A model generated the notes under the pieces. That model worked only from the letters and a program-made list of their open reading frames with translations, was not told the origin of the DNA and searched no databases. A stretch of DNA of 64,000 nt from Candidatus Planktophila dulcis (GTDB taxonomy: Bacteria; Actinomycetota; Actinomycetes; Nanopelagicales; Nanopelagicaceae), in assembly GCF_002288225.1 (NCBI RefSeq), contig NZ_CP016777.1, positions 1,116,001-1,180,000 on the forward strand, read 5' to 3'. Each line of letters begins with the position of its first letter. The first letter of the stretch is position 1. The translations under genes and the position numbers were made by a program. Shown here one piece after another: positions 46,358-55,933 of this stretch.

Positions 46358-48559
46358 ATGGAAATTCGCTCTTACGCTGACTATCTACGCGCACTCGATG
46401 ATGCCGCTTTAATTTCCATGTTCAACCACCGCCCTGATCTTGTAACGCCGGTGCCGCCAGATATGGCAAGCCTTGCTGTGCGCGCATCCTCTGCCCCCAG
46501 CCTTGCTCGCGCAGTAGATGCGCTCAATAAGTGGCAACTCCAAGTTCTAGAAGTCTGCGCAATTCTTCCTGAACCATTCTCTGAAAAAGATGTCACTGCT
46601 CTGACAGAGAAATCAGCTCTCTTTGTTATTCCTGGGCTTATTGAGCGGGGCCTTCTCTATACGGATAAAGATGGACTTCGCACCCCCACAACTCTCAAAG
46701 AAGTTCTTGGCAATGAGATTGCAGGTCTTGGCCCTGCATCAATGTCGAAGTTGAAGTTAAAGAAGTTAGATGAAGTCCCTGCTCCTTCTAAGAAAGTTCT
46801 CGATGCAATGGTCTGGGGACCACCTCGTGGAGCGATTGCAGATATTAAGAAGCCAAGTGTGGGTGTTCAGTGGCTGCTTGAAGAAGGATTCCTTATTCCA
46901 TTTAACCAACAGACTGTTGTTCTTCCACGTGAGGTAGCAATCTACTTACGTGGGAATACAGTCCATCGCGAACTAGAAACATCTCAGCCATCGGTTACTG
47001 GCAGCAAGCGCGATATGCGCAATGTGCAGTTAGCAGCGATTGCAAATATCACCACCTTCCTGCGATGGACTGAAGAAGTACTTAACTTCTGGGCGCAAGA
47101 GCCAGCTACAGCACTTCGCTCTGGGGGCTTGGGTGTTCGTGATCTAAAAGAGCTTTCGCTGCACCTAGGTGTCGATGAATCCTGCACAGCATTTGTCGCT
47201 GAAGTTGCATACCTATCAGGGCTTTTGACAATTGATCCCGATGACAAGATTTTGCCCACACATCAATTTGATATCTGGTTAACGCAGAACGCATCTGTGA
47301 AGTGGCAGTTACTGGCATCAGCGTGGCTGAGCACCTCTCGCGTATCTGGCCTCGTTGGAAAAGAAGGCAGTAAAAATGTTGCACCGCTTGGGCCGGAGTT
47401 AGATCGCTCATCAGCGACAACAACCCGTCGCCTCACACTCACTCTTTTGCAAGAAAATTCTCAAATAGCAGTAGATATTGATTCACTCTTTGCAGCAGCC
47501 ACCTGGCTTGCACCGGCAAAGCGTGCAGGTGGATTACAGAAGGATTACATTCTCTGGGCTATGCGCGAAGCTGAATGGCTAGGCATAACAGGACAAGGCG
47601 TTTTATCCTCATATGGCGCTGACTTCCTGACAGGTGGCGATAGCACATCAGTTGATACCGATCTTCCTAAGGCCGTTGACCACATTCTTATTCAGAGCGA
47701 TAACACTGCAATTGCTCCAGGACCGTTAGAACATGAAGTAGCACAAGAGCTTGCACTCATCGCAGATGTCGAATCACGCGGTGGTGCCACAGTATTTAGA
47801 TTCTCTGAAGGATCAATCCGTCGAGGACTTGACCATGGTCGCACTGGCGAAGAGATTGCAAAGTTTCTTGCAAAGACTTCCAAGACCCCAATGCCACAGC
47901 CTCTTGAATATCTCATTGCAGATGTTGCAAAGAAACATGGAAAGTTGCGCGTTGGAAATACCGCATCCTTTATTCGCTGTGAAGATTCGGCGCTGATCGC
48001 CCAGATTCTTGGAGATAAACGTCTTGATGTTCTAGGCCTTCGAAAGATTGCACCTGAAGTTCTTATCTGTGGGCACGATGCAACAGAGGCAATGAATATT
48101 CTGCGCAGTTGTGGTTACTTGCCAGCTGCTGAGGATTCACGTGGACTTCTCTTAAGTGGTCCACGTATTCAACGAGCACAGTCAAAGGCGCGACCACCAC
48201 GCATCATCGGTGAATACGAGCGACCAGATGAGATTCAGATCGAAGGTGCGCTACGCGCGCTGCGTACTGGTGAGAAATCCAGCCGCAAGCAGAGCACGAT
48301 GCGTAACATTGCAACTGAAGCTCTCGGTTCATTGCCACGATCGACAGCAAATGAAACTCTTGAACTCTTAAGTGATTACTTACAGAATCAACCAACTAAG
48401 TCGCTATCTATTGGTTATGCCGATAACAATGGTCTTGTCTCACATCGAATCATCGATCCTTTGAAATTATCTGCAGGATCACTGGTTGCGCGCGACCATG
48501 CCACCGGTGAAGTGCAGACCTTCAGAATCGCGCGTATTACGGGGGTTGCTGCCTTATGA
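46358..48559 (+). CDS. Helicase-associated domain protein (XPB partner)
   Basis: 733 aa. It begins with IRSYADYLRALDDAALISMF, the conserved N-terminus of the large actinobacterial proteins annotated as helicase-associated or XPB/Ssl2-like N-terminal domain proteins (Helicase_C_3). No Walker A or DEAD box is visible, so it is not itself a helicase. It is regularly encoded beside the XPB helicase and may be its partner in DNA repair or transcription-coupled remodelling. Here an M20 peptidase gene lies between the two. A TATCGT (46343-46348) nine bases upstream is a possible -10. ATGA overlap with the next gene. Confidence 0.85.
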   Translation: MEIRSYADYLRALDDAALISMFNHRPDLVTPVPPDMASLAVRASSAPSLARAVDALNKWQLQVLEVCAILPEPFSEKDVTALTEKSALFVIPGLIERGLLYTDKDGLRTPTTLKEVLGNEIAGLGPASMSKLKLKKLDEVPAPSKKVLDAMVWGPPRGAIADIKKPSVGVQWLLEEGFLIPFNQQTVVLPREVAIYLRGNTVHRELETSQPSVTGSKRDMRNVQLAAIANITTFLRWTEEVLNFWAQEPATALRSGGLGVRDLKELSLHLGVDESCTAFVAEVAYLSGLLTIDPDDKILPTHQFDIWLTQNASVKWQLLASAWLSTSRVSGLVGKEGSKNVAPLGPELDRSSATTTRRLTLTLLQENSQIAVDIDSLFAAATWLAPAKRAGGLQKDYILWAMREAEWLGITGQGVLSSYGADFLTGGDSTSVDTDLPKAVDHILIQSDNTAIAPGPLEHEVAQELALIADVESRGGATVFRFSEGSIRRGLDHGRTGEEIAKFLAKTSKTPMPQPLEYLIADVAKKHGKLRVGNTASFIRCEDSALIAQILGDKRLDVLGLRKIAPEVLICGHDATEAMNILRSCGYLPAAEDSRGLLLSGPRIQRAQSKARPPRIIGEYERPDEIQIEGALRALRTGEKSSRKQSTMRNIATEALGSLPRSTANETLELLSDYLQNQPTKSLSIGYADNNGLVSHRIIDPLKLSAGSLVARDHATGEVQTFRIARITGVAAL

Positions 48560-49668
48560 CGAGCGAGAAAGCCTCCGAATACGGCAGACTTGAGCCTATG
48601 TTGGCACCCCTTGAAGCATTGGTTCGGTGTGAATCCCCCACTGACGATCTTGATGCGTGCCGCGAAGTAGTTCGTCTTGCTAGCGATATCGCAACGCGTG
48701 TTCTCGGAGTTCCTGCACAGATTAAAGAGATTGAAGGACGCCCCGTATTTTGGTGGGGAGCAGAAGAGCCTGATGTATTAATCCTCGCTCACCTCGACAC
48801 AGTCTGGCCGCATGGTTCCTACCAACCTCTCTGGGAGATCAAAGGTGATGTTCTTCGCGGTCCTGGAACATTTGATATGAAGGCTGGATTTATCCAGGCT
48901 CTCTATGCACTCAAAGGAATTGAAGGATCTGTTGCACTTGTCGCAACAACAGATGAAGAGACAGGAAGCCACGCATCTAAGGCTCTCATCAAAGATTTAT
49001 CATCGAAGGCAAAAGCAGTTCTCGTTCTTGAAGCATCCCTTGATGGCAAAGTAAAAACTGGTCGCAAGGGAACTGCGATGTATCAAATCAAAGTTCTTGG
49101 TCTTGCAGCCCATGCCGGCCTTGAACCTGAGAAGGGCGTCAACACAACAACAGAGATAGCACATGCCATCTTGGCTCTTTCATCACTTGAAAGTGCTGAA
49201 CATGGAACAACTGTTGTCCCCACACTTCTTCATTCAGGAAATACGACAAATACTGTTCCTGATGTTGCAGTCCTTGATATTGATGCCCGTTCATTTTCAC
49301 AAGCAGAGCTTGCGCGCGTTGATAAAGCAATTAAGAATTTCACAGCCGTAAATCCCAAGGCTCGCCTAGAAATCACAGGAGGGCTCAATCGCCCACCATT
49401 GCAACCGTCTTCAACGAAAGCTCTCTATGAACGCGCAGAGAAAGTTGCTGCAGCGATTGGTATGAAGCCACTGGGATGTGCTGAAGTAGGCGGAGCTAGT
49501 GATGGAAACTTCGCAGCAGCAGCTGGCGCCCAAGTACTTGATGGCCTTGGCGCTGTGGGTGGTGGAGCACACGCTCCTACTGAATGGGTAAGCGTCTCTT
49601 CCATGCAAGAGCGCAGTGATTTCCTGCATGCCTTTATCAAAGACTTACTAGCGAAGGATGTTTCATGA
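48556..49668 (+). CDS. M20 family metallopeptidase (carboxypeptidase G2-like)
   Basis: 370 aa zinc exopeptidase. Metal and catalytic residues are His79 and Asp81 (LAHLDTVWP), Asp107 (GTFDMKAG), Glu134/Glu135 (TTDEETGS), and a later Asp/His pair near the end (GGGAHAPTEWV). A dimerisation domain sits in the middle (TAMYQIKVLGLAAHAGLEP). The likely substrate is a peptide or N-acyl amino acid, as for glutamate carboxypeptidases. It overlaps both flanking genes by four bases, so it is in a helicase operon with which it has no obvious functional link. Confidence 0.9.
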   Translation: MTSEKASEYGRLEPMLAPLEALVRCESPTDDLDACREVVRLASDIATRVLGVPAQIKEIEGRPVFWWGAEEPDVLILAHLDTVWPHGSYQPLWEIKGDVLRGPGTFDMKAGFIQALYALKGIEGSVALVATTDEETGSHASKALIKDLSSKAKAVLVLEASLDGKVKTGRKGTAMYQIKVLGLAAHAGLEPEKGVNTTTEIAHAILALSSLESAEHGTTVVPTLLHSGNTTNTVPDVAVLDIDARSFSQAELARVDKAIKNFTAVNPKARLEITGGLNRPPLQPSSTKALYERAEKVAAAIGMKPLGCAEVGGASDGNFAAAAGAQVLDGLGAVGGGAHAPTEWVSVSSMQERSDFLHAFIKDLLAKDVS

Positions 49669-51314
49669 CCGATGGACCACTGATTGTCCAGAGCGATAAA
49701 ACTCTTCTTCTCGATGTTGATCATGTTCTCTCTACTGAATGCCGCCGCGCAATTGCACCCTTTGCTGAACTTGAACGTTCTCCTGAACATATCCACACAT
49801 ATCGCCTGACAAATCTAGGTCTCTGGAATGCACGTGCTGCAGGCCACGATGCAGAGCTCGTCATCGACACTCTTATTAAGTATTCCAGGTATGCAGTCCC
49901 ACATTCATTACTCGTCGATGTTGCAGAGACAATGTCTCGTTATGGTCGTCTTCGCCTTGAAGCAGATCCTGTGCACGGGCTCATCCTTGTTACAACTGAC
50001 ACAGGCGTGCTGGAAGAAGTAATCCGAGCAAAGAAGATTGCTCCACTTCTTGGAGTTCGTATTGATAAGGAAACAATTGCTGTTCACCCAAGTCAACGTG
50101 GACAGATTAAGCAATCACTTCTTCGTCTTGGTTGGCCAGCAGAAGATTTTGCAGGCTATGTTGATGGACAAGCACATGACATTGCACTCAAACAAGATGG
50201 ATGGAAGATTCGCCAATATCAAGAGCATGCCGCAGAAGGATTCTGGCATGGTGGCTCTGGTGTTGTTGTGCTTCCATGTGGTGCTGGAAAAACTATTGTT
50301 GGCGCAGCCGCAATGGCACATGTCAAGGCAACAACCTTGATTCTTGTGACAAATACAATTGCTGCTCGTCAATGGCGTGAAGAGCTACTCAAGCGCACAA
50401 CACTTCTCGATGATGAGATCGGTGAATATTCAGGAGCGAAGAAAGAGATTCGCCCTGTCACTATTGCTACATACCAAGTGATGACGAAGAAGAAGAATGG
50501 TGTCTATGCCCATTTAGATCTCTTCGATACTCATGACTGGGGGCTGATTATTTATGATGAAGTACACCTACTTCCCGCTCCCATCTTCCGCTTTACTGCA
50601 GATATCCAATCTCGTCGTCGCTTAGGCCTGACAGCAACACTTGTGCGCGAAGATGGAATGGAAGGTGAAGTCTTCTCACTTATTGGCCCAAAGAGATTTG
50701 ATGTGCCATGGAAAGAGATTGAAGCGCAGGGCTATATCGCACCTGCTGAATGTATTGAAGTGCGCGTTAACCTGACAGAGGCAGAACGTCTGTCTTATGC
50801 AACTGCTGAACCTGAAGAGCGTTACCGATACTGCGCAACTACTCGCACCAAGCGCAATGTTGTGGAAGAACTTGTCGCTCACCATGCGGGAGAACAAGTA
50901 CTTGTTATTGGGCAATACATTGATCAACTCGATGATCTCTCTGAAACTCTCGGTGTTCCACTGATTAAGGGCGATACACCACAGAAAGAGCGCGAACGAC
51001 TCTTTGCAGCATTTCGCACAGGTGAAGTCACATGCCTAGTTGTTTCCAAGGTTGCCAACTTCTCTGTCGATCTTCCTGAAGCCACGATTGCAATTCAAGT
51101 ATCGGGTGCATTTGGCTCACGCCAAGAAGAAGCACAACGCCTGGGCCGCATCTTGAGACCTAAGGCAGATGGGCGCGGAGCTAAGTTCTACTCTGTTGTC
51201 TCACGTGACACTATAGATCAAGATTTTGCACAGAACCGTCAGCGCTTCTTAGCTGAACAGGGTTACTCCTACAGAATTATTGATGCCGACGATGTTTTTC
51301 TAGGGAAGTTCTAA
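49665..51314 (+). CDS. DNA repair helicase XPB (superfamily 2)
   Basis: 549 aa. An N-terminal DRD-like damage-recognition region (about 1-180) is followed by the helicase core: PCGAGKT (204-210), the Walker B box DEVH (298-301), the SAT-equivalent LTATLVREDG, and motifs V/VI near FSVDLPEA and QRLGRILRPK. It is a 3'-5' helicase homologous to eukaryotic XPB/Ssl2 and to mycobacterial Ercc3, with nucleotide-excision-type functions inferred. Four-base overlap upstream; its last 38 bases overlap the glutaredoxin gene on the other strand. Confidence 0.95.
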   Translation: MTDGPLIVQSDKTLLLDVDHVLSTECRRAIAPFAELERSPEHIHTYRLTNLGLWNARAAGHDAELVIDTLIKYSRYAVPHSLLVDVAETMSRYGRLRLEADPVHGLILVTTDTGVLEEVIRAKKIAPLLGVRIDKETIAVHPSQRGQIKQSLLRLGWPAEDFAGYVDGQAHDIALKQDGWKIRQYQEHAAEGFWHGGSGVVVLPCGAGKTIVGAAAMAHVKATTLILVTNTIAARQWREELLKRTTLLDDEIGEYSGAKKEIRPVTIATYQVMTKKKNGVYAHLDLFDTHDWGLIIYDEVHLLPAPIFRFTADIQSRRRLGLTATLVREDGMEGEVFSLIGPKRFDVPWKEIEAQGYIAPAECIEVRVNLTEAERLSYATAEPEERYRYCATTRTKRNVVEELVAHHAGEQVLVIGQYIDQLDDLSETLGVPLIKGDTPQKERERLFAAFRTGEVTCLVVSKVANFSVDLPEATIAIQVSGAFGSRQEEAQRLGRILRPKADGRGAKFYSVVSRDTIDQDFAQNRQRFLAEQGYSYRIIDADDVFLGKF

Positions 51315-51522
51315 AGCGTTCTGGATCAATCCGATAAAAGTCATGGTGCTCGCCATTGATGTGAATCACAGGAACTTCATTTCCATATAGCTTTTCTAGT
51401 TCTGGATTGCCGTCGATATAGATAATCTCAATCTCAAATGCGAGTTCTTCGCGCATGCCCTCTAAGGTTTTCACAGCATCTTCACACAGATGACAGCCTT
51501 GGCGAGAGTAAACGGTAACCAT
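51277..51522 (-). CDS. Glutaredoxin-like thioredoxin-fold protein (DUF836 type)
   Basis: 81 aa. The redox pair is Cys10-x2-Cys13 in RQGCHLCEDA near the N-terminus, followed by a cis-Pro region (EVPVIHI), a compact glutaredoxin fold. It probably reduces small or protein disulfides. The start codon at 51522 is 35 bases from the divergent start at 51558. A GAGAAT at -12 to -7 hints at leaderless transcription. Confidence 0.85.
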   Translation of the reverse strand: MVTVYSRQGCHLCEDAVKTLEGMREELAFEIEIIYIDGNPELEKLYGNEVPVIHINGEHHDFYRIDPERFRTSLEKHRRHQ

Positions 51523-51549
51523 GACTGCATTCTCGCATCCTGATAGCGT
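51521..51549 (+). promoter_or_regulatory. Promoter of the secreted metalloprotease-like gene (ATGACT-N17-TAGCGT)
   Basis: ATGACT (51521-51526), 17 bases, TAGCGT (51544-51549), eight bases before the ATG at 51558. The -35 overlaps the start codon of the divergent glutaredoxin gene, and no ribosome site is seen. Confidence 0.5.
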
Positions 51550-51557
51550 TACCCGCT

Positions 51558-53933
51558 ATGAGAGGCCAGATAAGACGCAGTGGACCTTTCTTCCTCGTAT
51601 TAGGCCTGATTGCCTCACTTCTTCTACCAACGCAATCTGTTGCACTCTCCAATTTCAAAGTAGCTCCATCAACTGTCTGGGGTTACACATACGCAGGTAA
51701 GGCAACTGGAATAACGCAAACTCGTCCACCTAAAGTTGCTTATCTTGAGCAGAAATCAAAATTTGTAGTTAATTTCAAGAACTTTCCTGAATGGGCGAAG
51801 AAGGATTTCCAAGCAGCGGTAGATATCTGGGCAGCGAATTTTTCATCAGATGCTCCCATCACGATTGATGCATCATGGGGACGATCAGCTTCTATCGGAG
51901 TTCTCGGTAGCGCACGTCCTGGAAATTACTATTCTGGCTTTGATGGGGCACCTGATCAGAGTCTCTGGTATCCATCAGCTCTTGCTAATGCTTTGGCCGG
52001 AAAAGATTTAGATCCTCAAACTCCAGAGATGGTTATTCAAGTCAACTCTGTTGCTAACTGGAATACACGTAACGATGGAGCTCCGCGCGCAAATGAGTAT
52101 GACCTTCAATCTGTCTTTCTCCACGAAATGGGACACGGCTTAGGATTCTTATCTACTGATTCTTATGATCAATTCTTTGGTTATGGAACTATCGAACAAC
52201 CAACTCCTTATAACGCTTACGCCCAACTTCCCGATGGTCGCCGCCTTTCAGATCTTCCATCTCCCTCCATCGAACTTGGTAAGGCGCTGACATCAACACT
52301 TGTCTGGGCTGGTCCACTGGGAATGGCAGCTAATGGTGGACAGAAACCAATTCTCTACACGCCGGCGCGCTATGAAGAAGGCTCATCTGTTAGCCACCTT
52401 GATGAAGCTACCTACTCAAATCTAGGTGCGAATTCGATCATGACTCCCAATCTTGATGCAGGTGAAATTTTCAGAGAGCCAGGTTCTCTTCTACTAGCAA
52501 TGATGGAAGATCTACGTCGTAAACCACCTGTGGGTATTGCAGTTGGTGTGCCACAAGTAGTGCGTAATGCTGCTGCCATCATCGCCGATAGCTCAGCCAT
52601 CATCACCTTTGACCCTCCTGCTAATGCGCGAACAGCACAGATCACTAGTTACTCAGTACGTAATCTCAAGACTGATCAAGTAAAGAGCTCAACCGAATCT
52701 CCGATTATCGTTACAGGGCTGAAGAACGGCACCAGTTATAGCTTTAGCATCGTTGCATCCAATACCAATGGAACTTCCGATGCTGTCATTACAGCCCCCA
52801 TGACTCCACAAGTTGGCTGGAAGAGATTTGTTATCGATGAGAAGGCTGATGCAAAGCATGTCACCAGCACGCTCTTTAACGGTAAGCCACTTATTGCTTA
52901 TACCGATTCAAAGAGCGGAATTTTAAAGATTGCAATCTGGGATGGAAAATCGTGGAAGAAGTCGACCGTAGATGGAGCGGGAGGAACTGCAGGACGCATC
53001 AAGACCGCTATTACAAGTCCTATCTCACTCTGCGTGAATGGTTCTGGCCTTGCTCAAACTCTTCACATCTTCTACTCCGAAAGTGGAGATCGCGATCTGC
53101 GCTATGCAACCTATGACGGCAAGAAGTTTTTCTATGAAATCGTCGATGGCAACGGTGTGCAGGTAAATGATTACAAGGACCCTGTTCGTGTTCGCACAGG
53201 TAGCGATGTCAGCATCTCTAACGCATGTGTTGCAACATCAGGTGGAATCCAAGTCTTTTATCGCGATGAGAGCCAAGGAATTCTCTTAGGTGCTACAAAG
53301 GCTAAGGGAACCTCTAAATGGGTATACGAACTAGTCGATGGTGATCGTAAAACCGATGGTCGCAGCACAGGCGATGTCGCCTTCCATCTCAAAGCGCTCT
53401 TTGATGGCAAGAAGACTTATGTTGTCTATGACTCAGTTCTAACAATCAGCCAGAAGAAGCAACCCACCTCCGGTGAGGTGCGCGTTGCATCGCGCACAAC
53501 ACTGTCTAGTGATGCCTGGAGTTATTTCAACCTCGACACATCAGGCAGTGCAACGCCTATGACTGGCTTTGATGTCTCGATTGCAAAGACTCTCAATGGA
53601 ATTCAAGCCACCTGGCTTATCTCATCTCCTGCAACTGCGCCTAACCCAAATCGAATTCGCTGGAGTCCGGTACAAAACCCACCAACACAAGGTGTTGCAA
53701 CGAGTGAGCTCTATGGCGCTCCAGGCAAATACCTCAACACTGATGGCTCATTTATTGCATATAACTGCTTCCAGCGCCTCTGTGTTCTCGATAGCGCAAG
53801 AGCGATACCAACAATTAAATTGGTTTCTACCGAACAAAACCCTGATGGTGTTGCCTCCGCCTGGGTTACTGTCGATCGCGTGAAGTACTTAGTGGCCGGT
53901 TATAAAGGCCAACTTTCAATGTTTCGTCCTTAA
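51558..53933 (+). CDS. Secreted zinc-metalloprotease-like protein with Fn3 domain
   Basis: 791 aa. A signal peptide (hydrophobic about 11-28, cleavage near TQSVA-LS) directs secretion. Residues 40-320 form a peptidase-like domain with HEMGHGLGF (189-197), the zinc-binding HExxH, and HLDEATY plus SIMTPNLDAGE further on, as in secreted HExxH proteins of environmental bacteria; the third zinc ligand is not obvious. Residues ~330-415 look like a fibronectin type III domain. Residues ~420-791 contain repeated beta-strand units (for example KPLIAYTDSKSGILKIAIWD), possibly a propeller. Overlaps the next gene tail to tail by four bases. Confidence 0.8.
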   Translation: MRGQIRRSGPFFLVLGLIASLLLPTQSVALSNFKVAPSTVWGYTYAGKATGITQTRPPKVAYLEQKSKFVVNFKNFPEWAKKDFQAAVDIWAANFSSDAPITIDASWGRSASIGVLGSARPGNYYSGFDGAPDQSLWYPSALANALAGKDLDPQTPEMVIQVNSVANWNTRNDGAPRANEYDLQSVFLHEMGHGLGFLSTDSYDQFFGYGTIEQPTPYNAYAQLPDGRRLSDLPSPSIELGKALTSTLVWAGPLGMAANGGQKPILYTPARYEEGSSVSHLDEATYSNLGANSIMTPNLDAGEIFREPGSLLLAMMEDLRRKPPVGIAVGVPQVVRNAAAIIADSSAIITFDPPANARTAQITSYSVRNLKTDQVKSSTESPIIVTGLKNGTSYSFSIVASNTNGTSDAVITAPMTPQVGWKRFVIDEKADAKHVTSTLFNGKPLIAYTDSKSGILKIAIWDGKSWKKSTVDGAGGTAGRIKTAITSPISLCVNGSGLAQTLHIFYSESGDRDLRYATYDGKKFFYEIVDGNGVQVNDYKDPVRVRTGSDVSISNACVATSGGIQVFYRDESQGILLGATKAKGTSKWVYELVDGDRKTDGRSTGDVAFHLKALFDGKKTYVVYDSVLTISQKKQPTSGEVRVASRTTLSSDAWSYFNLDTSGSATPMTGFDVSIAKTLNGIQATWLISSPATAPNPNRIRWSPVQNPPTQGVATSELYGAPGKYLNTDGSFIAYNCFQRLCVLDSARAIPTIKLVSTEQNPDGVASAWVTVDRVKYLVAGYKGQLSMFRP

Positions 53934-55111
53934 GGTAATTTAAAGAGGGAAACGCTTTGGGCACTCGTCTTTGCTAAGCCGACAAGTCCTAACTCCTTTG
54001 AATATGCCAGTGAAATTGGCTCTGTTATTTCAGATGAGCCATATGCCCCAGCAATCACTCCTTTAACATCGAGTGCGAGTAGCAATACTGATGCACTCGT
54101 TGGTTTCCAGCCAATCACACCTGCAACTGCAGAGCTGGAGGAGATAGCACCGTATGTGGTGTTTCCAGCAGTTAGCACTGTTGAAGTTCCAAGAGATGGA
54201 ACTCGCATGGTCCATGTTGGTGCAAGTGCCATAGTGAATTTTGTAAAGGCGGTTTCAATAATTTTTCCACTCTTCACAAATCCAGTCAGTGCAAGAGTTG
54301 AATCAGCTGCAAGCCATGCTCGATTTGCTTTGGGGGCTGAGCTTCGAACAACAGATGCAATAGCTCCTGTCTTTGACACTCGAATCAACACACCATCGCG
54401 CACTCCAGCTAACTTCTTACCTGCCAAAGTTTCTGCACTGCTTCCAAAGACTGATACAGAACCATCGCTGTGGCGCACGACTGCACCTAGCTGAGTCTTT
54501 GATGTTCCAATCGATATGACTTTGCCAAATACTCCATTAGCCGTAGCGCTGATGAGGAAAGGCTTATCAAGTAATTGCCCGACAATAGAAACTCCACTTG
54601 CGTTGACCGAGATTGCATTGATCAGAGCTGGTGCGCTTTGGGAGAGCGTGTAAGTGCCTAAGAGATCACCCAGTGGAGAGAGCTTCCAGAGAGTTAACTG
54701 ATTCATATCACCGCGAAGTTTTGTAACAGGTTCTGCAATGACTCCATCAGGATTTTCTGCCTGGATGGGAGCTGTCGCACTCTCAACAGAAGTCAGCACA
54801 GATGATGCACCTGCCAGCCACACATTGCCGAGTGGATCAACTGCAGAAGTAAGAGCTATCTCATCCACGCCTGAATCAATGGTCTTCTGCCACAGCTGTG
54901 CGCCGCTGATATCCATCCCTGTAAGGAGAATATTTGAGTTCAGCCCTTCAGTATTGCTCACAGTAACAATTGTCTTTCCTGTTACAACCATCGCTTCTGC
55001 GTTCACTGTTGCAATAATGGTCAACTTCTTTATGGCAACAGATTTAGGTGCCGCAACTGCTGGTGTTATTCCAACGAGCAGTAGTGCGAGAAATAATGCA
55101 GTGCGCTTCAT
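53930..55111 (-). CDS. Secreted protein of unknown function, beta-rich
   Basis: 393 aa. A Sec signal peptide (MKRTALFLALLLVGITPAVA) is followed by a mature protein rich in short beta-strand units with Gly-Asn/Asp turns (for example ALTSAVDPLGNVWLAGASS), which suggests a beta-propeller of the quinoprotein/WD-like type. No catalytic motif is recognised. It is coupled to proC by TAATG, an odd pairing, and is convergent with the secreted metalloprotease-like gene. Both may act at the cell surface, but that is only positional. Confidence 0.7.
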   Translation of the reverse strand: MKRTALFLALLLVGITPAVAAPKSVAIKKLTIIATVNAEAMVVTGKTIVTVSNTEGLNSNILLTGMDISGAQLWQKTIDSGVDEIALTSAVDPLGNVWLAGASSVLTSVESATAPIQAENPDGVIAEPVTKLRGDMNQLTLWKLSPLGDLLGTYTLSQSAPALINAISVNASGVSIVGQLLDKPFLISATANGVFGKVISIGTSKTQLGAVVRHSDGSVSVFGSSAETLAGKKLAGVRDGVLIRVSKTGAIASVVRSSAPKANRAWLAADSTLALTGFVKSGKIIETAFTKFTMALAPTWTMRVPSLGTSTVLTAGNTTYGAISSSSAVAGVIGWKPTSASVLLLALDVKGVIAGAYGSSEITEPISLAYSKELGLVGLAKTSAQSVSLFKLP

Positions 55112-55911
55112 TATTGAGCGAGTTCTCCAGCGCGACGAGCAGATGCTGCCATCGCATCGGCAACTATCTTAGAAATTCCAGCTTCATCAAAGACAGCGAT
55201 TGCCTCAGCCGTTGCACCTTTAAGACTTGTGACTTTTTCACGTAGTCGTGTTGGTGTGTCCCCTGATTCATCAAGGAGAGCTGCCGCGCCCACAATAGTT
55301 TGAATGCTCAGCGTTGTTGCATCATCACGTGATAGTCCCATTGCAACTGCTCCATCGATCATCGCCTCCACAAATCTAAAGAAGTAGGCAGGCCCTGATC
55401 CACTTGTTCCTGTGAGGGCATTCTGTAAATCTTCAGGAATCTCAATCGCCTTACCTGTTGAGGCAAGTAGTGTTTGAACAAATTTCTTTTGTGCATCCGT
55501 CACTCCTGCGCTAAGTGAATATCCAGCCATTCCCTTGCCAACCAGAGTCGGAGTATTGGGCATAACGCGAGCTATGAATTGATGGTTACCAAGGCCCGCT
55601 GAGATGCCTGCAATGGTCTTTCCAGCAAGCAGTGAGATGACGAGGGCATCACTACGCAGATGTGGCGCTATCTCAGGCATAAGCTCGCTCAGGCCTTGAG
55701 GTTTGATACCTAGTAGGACTACATCACTACTGCGTAGAGCCTCACCCAGAGTCTTAACACCAATTGAATATTTGGTAACTAATTCATCGCCTCTTTCAGG
55801 TCGACGAACTACAGCAGTTATTGATGATGCAGGAGCTCCAGATCGAATAAGGGCGGCGATAAATGCTTCACCCATTACTCCGGCACCAACGACTGCAATC
55901 TGATTAGCCAT
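55111..55911 (-). CDS. proC: Pyrroline-5-carboxylate reductase ProC
   Basis: 266 aa, full length. The N-terminal Rossmann motif VGAGVMGEAF binds NAD(P)H, and the C-terminal signature GTSGSGPAYFF and the following helix (ALLDESGDTPTRLREKVTS) are characteristic. It catalyses the last step of proline synthesis. The start is ATG at 55911; no ribosome site is present, but TACTCT occupies -12 to -7, which implies a leaderless message. Confidence 0.95.
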   Translation of the reverse strand: MANQIAVVGAGVMGEAFIAALIRSGAPASSITAVVRRPERGDELVTKYSIGVKTLGEALRSSDVVLLGIKPQGLSELMPEIAPHLRSDALVISLLAGKTIAGISAGLGNHQFIARVMPNTPTLVGKGMAGYSLSAGVTDAQKKFVQTLLASTGKAIEIPEDLQNALTGTSGSGPAYFFRFVEAMIDGAVAMGLSRDDATTLSIQTIVGAAALLDESGDTPTRLREKVTSLKGATAEAIAVFDEAGISKIVADAMAASARRAGELAQ

Positions 55912-55917
55912 GGCGAA

Positions 55918-55923
55918 AGAGTA
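55918..55923 (-). promoter_or_regulatory. -10 element TACTCT of proC, leaderless spacing
   Basis: TACTCT on the minus strand is followed by six bases and the proC ATG. It lies in a 30-base divergent gap. Confidence 0.6.
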
Positions 55924-55927
55924 CGCG

Positions 55928-55933
55928 TAGGCT
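55928..55933 (+). promoter_or_regulatory. -10 element TAGGCT for the divergent cysteine-rich gene
   Basis: TAGGCT ends eight bases before the ATG at 55942. A start of transcription two or three bases before the ATG would give an almost leaderless message. Confidence 0.45.
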
